Below, piece by piece: positions 6,990-8,989 of a stretch of DNA of 8,989 nucleotides. The DNA comes from Clostridiales bacterium (GTDB taxonomy: Bacteria > Bacillota > Clostridia > Lachnospirales > Lachnospiraceae): assembly GCA_012512995.1 (NCBI GenBank), contig JAAZDA010000284.1:1-8989 (forward strand). The letters run 5' to 3'. Position numbers and translations under genes: made by a program. Below the pieces are notes generated by a model that was not told the DNA's origin, did no database searches, and was given only the letters and a program-made list of their open reading frames with translations. Position 1 is the first letter of the stretch; every line of letters begins with the position of its first letter.

Positions 6990-7265
6990 ATGATGATCAC
7001 ATATCCTGCTGTTTTCAGGCAGGTAGAATATAATAGATGGCACTGCGATTTCCCTGATCTCGTGGGATGTTACGGTGACGGAGAAACTATAGACGAGGCG
7101 ATCGATGACGCGATCGAATCGGAGCGCGAATGGATAATGCTGCGCCTCGACAATGAAGAGGATCTGCCAAAGGTGACAGATGCCAATGATATTGACATTA
7201 AAGAGGGCGAACAGGTGCGCAATATAGGGGCAATAATCAAACTTATGCCCGGCTGGGAAGAATAG
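6990..7265 (+). CDS. HicB-like (type II antitoxin family) protein, solitary
   Basis: A 91-residue protein with the HicB partial-RNase-H fold pattern: the opening YPAVFRQVEYNRWHCDFPDLVGCYGDGETIDEA-type run, in which an F-x-D-L-x-G-C-x-x-x-G-x-T core precedes the helix DEAIDDAIESEREWI. The start at 6990 is chosen because CGGAGG (6977-6982) stands seven bases upstream; a longer in-frame reading would overlap the SDR gene and lacks such a site. A second ATG follows immediately at 6993. HicB proteins usually neutralise the HicA mRNA interferase, but no HicA-sized gene lies on either side, and the C-terminus shows no obvious helix-turn-helix or ribbon DNA-binding domain. It is probably co-transcribed with the SDR gene. 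A regulatory or orphan role is inferred; toxin-antitoxin function is not supported here. Confidence 0.8.
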   Translation: MMITYPAVFRQVEYNRWHCDFPDLVGCYGDGETIDEAIDDAIESEREWIMLRLDNEEDLPKVTDANDIDIKEGEQVRNIGAIIKLMPGWEE

Positions 7266-7267
7266 CA

Positions 7268-7317
7268 ACACGTCCTGTAAAACAGGACGTGTGAGAGCTT
7301 CTGTTACACAGAAGCTC
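7268..7317 (+). other. Two tandem perfect hairpins after the HicB-like gene
   Basis: The first hairpin has an 11-bp stem, ACACGTCCTGT (7268-7278) with ACAGGACGTGT (7282-7292), and an AAA loop. The second has a 10-bp stem, GAGCTTCTGT (7295-7304) with ACAGAAGCTC (7308-7317), and a TAC loop. Both share the apex TGT-NNN-ACA. Neither is followed by a T-run, so they are not classical rho-independent terminators, although they may serve to end or stabilise the upstream mRNA. Confidence 0.7.
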
Positions 7318-7338
7318 CACAGTATCATAAATCACCTA

Positions 7339-7368
7339 TTGCATTCCGCAAACAGCCTATGCTACAAT
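7339..7368 (+). promoter_or_regulatory. Promoter for rpmE (extended -10)
   Basis: TTGCAT (7339-7344) is separated by 18 bp from TACAAT (7363-7368), and the -10 carries a TGC extension just before it (7360-7362). This is a good vegetative promoter by sequence. The predicted start near 7375 would give a leader of roughly 80 nt ahead of rpmE. Confidence 0.75.
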
Positions 7369-7375
7369 TATGGAG

Positions 7376-7430
7376 CTGTTCTGAGAAACAGAATACTTTC
7401 CGGCAGTCATCTGCCGATAGCAGAAACTAT
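7376..7430 (+). promoter_or_regulatory. Structured 5' leader of rpmE (three short hairpins)
   Basis: Just after the predicted start site come CTGTT/AACAG (7376-7391), CGGCAG/CTGCCG with a four-base TCAT loop (7401-7416) and ATAG/CTAT (7417-7430). The middle hairpin is perfect and GC-rich; the outer two are weak. Ribosomal protein genes are often controlled by their own product through leader structures, and L31 leader candidates have been proposed in Firmicutes. Whether this leader matches any of them cannot be judged by eye. Confidence 0.4.
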
Positions 7431-7453
7431 AGTCAGTTTAGTGAGGTGAGAAC

Positions 7454-7660
7454 ATGAAGAAGGATATTCATCCTGAGTACTATCAGGCGACTGTTACATG
7501 CAACTGTGGAAACACTTTCGTGACCGGATCGACAAAACCCGAGATTCACGTAGAAGTATGCTCCAAGTGCCACTCATTCTATACAGGCACACAGAAGGCA
7601 AATTCAGCTAAGGGACGTATCGAAGCTTTCAACAAGAAGTACGGCGTCAAAGCAAACTGA
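7454..7660 (+). CDS. rpmE: Ribosomal protein bL31, zinc-binding (C+) form
   Basis: A 68-residue structural protein of the large ribosomal subunit, placed at the subunit bridge region. The sequence is diagnostic: MKKDIHPEYY at the start, then C16-x-C18 and C36-x-x-C39, the zinc-binding cysteines of the C+ type, and the closing NKKYG. The length is normal. The start is supported by a GAGGTGAG ribosome binding site (7443-7450) ending a few bases before the ATG. It has its own promoter and a structured leader upstream and a terminator downstream. Its place ahead of DUF1385 and prmC matches the order common in Clostridia. The cysteine-free, zinc-starvation paralogue is not present in this window. 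Confidence 0.98.
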   Translation: MKKDIHPEYYQATVTCNCGNTFVTGSTKPEIHVEVCSKCHSFYTGTQKANSAKGRIEAFNKKYGVKAN

Positions 7661-7683
7661 TAATAACGCAGTCATTGATGAGG

Positions 7684-7719
7684 AAGGTTGGGCGTCGTGT
7701 CCAGCCTTTTTCTTTTATT
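7684..7719 (+). terminator. Rho-independent terminator after rpmE
   Basis: AAGGTTGG (7684-7691) pairs with CCAGCCTT (7701-7708) through eight base pairs including one U-G wobble, with a nine-base loop. The run TTTTTCTTTTATT follows. It lies between rpmE and the DUF1385 gene, so the downstream genes must depend on read-through or on a promoter I cannot see. Confidence 0.8.
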
Positions 7720-7723
7720 CTAA

Positions 7724-7739
7724 CAAAGGCGGTCCTTTG
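7724..7739 (+). promoter_or_regulatory. Hairpin enclosing the DUF1385 ribosome binding site
   Basis: CAAAGG (7724-7729), a CGGT loop, and CCTTTG (7734-7739) form a perfect six-base-pair hairpin ending two bases before the ATG at 7742. The only Shine-Dalgarno-like sequence here, AAAGGCGG (7725-7732), is the 5' arm plus loop, so the structure would hide it. The 5' arm AAAGGC could also pair with GCCTTT (7704-7709) in the rpmE terminator. Translational control is inferred. Confidence 0.5.
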
Positions 7740-7741
7740 GA

Positions 7742-8716
7742 ATGAAGAAAAACAGACAACACTACTCGGGGATAGGCGGACAGGCCGTTCTCGAGGGCGT
7801 AATGATGAAGAACAGTAACATGTATGCCGTTTCGGTGAGAAAGCCTGATCATGAGATCGAGACAGAGGTCGATGAATATCATGGTGTCCTGGAGAATACG
7901 ATCTGGACAAGGATTCCTTTTGTGCGCGGTATATTTGTTTTTATAGATTCACTTGTTCTCGGCATGAAGAGCCTCAATTATTCGACTCAGTTCTATGAGG
8001 ACGAGAATGAGGAGCCGTCGAAGTTCGACAAGGCTCTCGACAGGATCTCGGGAGGCAGAGGAGATAAAATAATAGAAGTGATCACAATGATCATTGCTTT
8101 TGCACTGGCACTTCTCCTGTTCGTGGCGCTTCCTCTTTTTGTGACGGATAAACTTAAGATATGGATAAGGAACGCTTCACTTATCGCAATAATCGAAGGC
8201 GCGTTAAGGCTGGTGATCTTCCTTGTCTACATAGCGGCGATAACGGCGATGAAAGATATACACAGACTTTACCAGTACCATGGTGCGGAGCACAAATGTA
8301 TCAACTGCCTCGAGCACGGCAAGGTACTGACTGTGAAGAATGCCAAACGCAGTTCACGTTTCCACAAGAGATGCGGAAGCTCGTTCCTGCTCATCGTAGT
8401 ACTTGTCAGCATTGTGCTGTTCTTCTTTATCAGAGTGGACAGCAATGTTCTGAGATTATTGCTTCGAATCGTTCTGATCCCTGTCATAGCGGGTATTTCA
8501 TATGAGATAATAAGGATAGCCGGTCGCTCGGACAATCCGGTGATCAGCGCTATATCAGCTCCGGGACTCTGGCTTCAGAGGCTCACGACAAAAGAACCTG
8601 ATGAGGAAATGCTGGAAGTTGCGATTGCTTCCGTCGAAGCTGTATTTGACTGGAAGAAATACCTCAAAGATGATTTTGGCTATTCTGATGAAGATATAAA
8701 AGAAGACATGGAGTAA
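7742..8716 (+). CDS. DUF1385 family multi-pass membrane protein
   Basis: A 324-residue membrane protein of unknown function, of the family found next to prmC and prfA in many Firmicutes. The N-terminal signature IGGQAVLEGVMMK (11-23) fixes the start. Predicted membrane segments are at about residues 112-134, 147-169, 214-231 and 237-258. Between the second and third lies the family's conserved loop YHGAEHKC (179-186), followed by C189, H192, H208 and C211. This His/Cys-rich loop looks able to bind a metal, though that is inference from residue type. The C-terminus is acidic and soluble. The ribosome binding site is weak and lies within a hairpin. prmC begins nine bases after the stop, so the two are probably translated from one mRNA. 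A role connected with translation termination is suggested only by the conserved neighbourhood. Confidence 0.9.
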   Translation: MKKNRQHYSGIGGQAVLEGVMMKNSNMYAVSVRKPDHEIETEVDEYHGVLENTIWTRIPFVRGIFVFIDSLVLGMKSLNYSTQFYEDENEEPSKFDKALDRISGGRGDKIIEVITMIIAFALALLLFVALPLFVTDKLKIWIRNASLIAIIEGALRLVIFLVYIAAITAMKDIHRLYQYHGAEHKCINCLEHGKVLTVKNAKRSSRFHKRCGSSFLLIVVLVSIVLFFFIRVDSNVLRLLLRIVLIPVIAGISYEIIRIAGRSDNPVISAISAPGLWLQRLTTKEPDEEMLEVAIASVEAVFDWKKYLKDDFGYSDEDIKEDME

Positions 8717-8725
8717 GTGCCATAG

Positions 8726-8989
8726 ATGACTTATCGCGAATGCTATGAAAAAGGGCGCGCCGCGCTTGAAGCTATGACACCGCAGAATGAGGATGCATCT
8801 CTTGATGCAAAGCTCCTGCTTGAGGCAGTCTGCGGCACTGACCGCGAGACGCTTCTGGCATATGGAGATGAGCGTGTCGTCAGTGATGATGAGGCAGAGC
8901 GGTACAGTGAATTTGTAACACGGCGCGCGGATCACGAGCCAGTAGCATATATCCTTGGTGAACAGTATTTCATGGGGCTTAAGTTCAAA
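8726..8989 (+). CDS. prmC: Release factor glutamine N5-methyltransferase (3' end missing)
   Basis: The first 88 codons of PrmC (HemK), which methylates the glutamine of the GGQ motif in release factors RF1 and RF2 using S-adenosylmethionine. Only the N-terminal helical, release-factor-binding domain is in the window. It shows the AKLLLEAV helix, and the strongly conserved RRADHEPVAYILGEQYFMG segment near the end. The methyltransferase domain with its NPPY motif lies beyond the right edge. ATG 8726 is the start because the GTG at 8717 runs into TAG after one codon. The ribosome binding site is poor: a GGAG inside the end of the DUF1385 gene (8710-8713) is 12 bases away, so translational coupling is likely. 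The next gene is expected to be prfA, but this is outside the window. Confidence 0.93.
   Translation, partial: MTYRECYEKGRAALEAMTPQNEDASLDAKLLLEAVCGTDRETLLAYGDERVVSDDEAERYSEFVTRRADHEPVAYILGEQYFMGLKFK

Noticed and set aside
6990..7265. Complete HicAB toxin-antitoxin module
   Set aside because: No HicA-like reading frame is present on either strand beside the HicB-like gene.
6870..7328. Minus-strand reading frame of 152 codons over the HicB-like gene
   Set aside because: It is antisense to the HicB-like gene, starts within the tandem hairpins and has no family resemblance.

Overview
The window looks like chromosomal DNA of an anaerobic Firmicute of the class Clostridia, most likely Lachnospiraceae. 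This is inferred from protein style: a DUF975 membrane protein, a PAS/degenerate-GGDEF/EAL protein with the C-terminal sensor segments common in that family, an Ala/Ser/Thr-linker lipoprotein, and the clostridial order rpmE - DUF1385 - prmC. All genes lie on the plus strand. I see no phage, IS element, CRISPR array, tRNA or rRNA.

Layout. (1) 3-575: the 3' part of a DUF975 membrane protein, closed by a good rho-independent terminator whose T-tract runs into a candidate promoter. (2) 690-2252: an AAA+ ATPase that follows Lon protease closely through the ATPase module but has neither a recognisable LON N-domain nor the Ser/Lys peptidase. Its Walker B aspartate is replaced by asparagine. (3) 2253-2446: a 194-bp gap with two abutting perfect palindromes, one resembling a cre/LacI-family operator, ahead of (4) 2447-4948: a cytosolic c-di-GMP phosphodiesterase with a PAS, a dead GGDEF, an intact EAL and C-terminal PAS-like segments. 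(5) 5000-7265: a tight cluster of a NitT/TauT-type substrate-binding lipoprotein, an SDR oxidoreductase and a solitary HicB-like protein, with gaps of 21 and 13 nt. No transporter permease or ATPase and no HicA toxin are nearby. (6) 7266-7453: two perfect hairpins in tandem, then a strong promoter and a structured leader for (7) rpmE (ribosomal protein L31, zinc-binding form), which has its own terminator. (8) 7742-8716: a DUF1385 membrane protein whose Shine-Dalgarno lies inside a hairpin, then (9) the start of prmC, the release-factor glutamine methyltransferase, cut by the window end.

Functionally, the right end is a translation-linked housekeeping block (L31, DUF1385, PrmC). The centre combines second-messenger signalling (c-di-GMP breakdown) with a small uptake/oxidoreductase cluster. 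The least ordinary item is the peptidase-less, Walker-B-altered Lon-type ATPase. It could be a remodelling or sensing ATPase, or a scaffold, rather than a protease. Several small RNA or DNA structures in the gaps (2322-2364, 4968-4982, 7268-7317, 7376-7430, 7724-7739) are the other features not explained by the gene annotation. I did not find convincing evidence of an entirely new multi-gene system.
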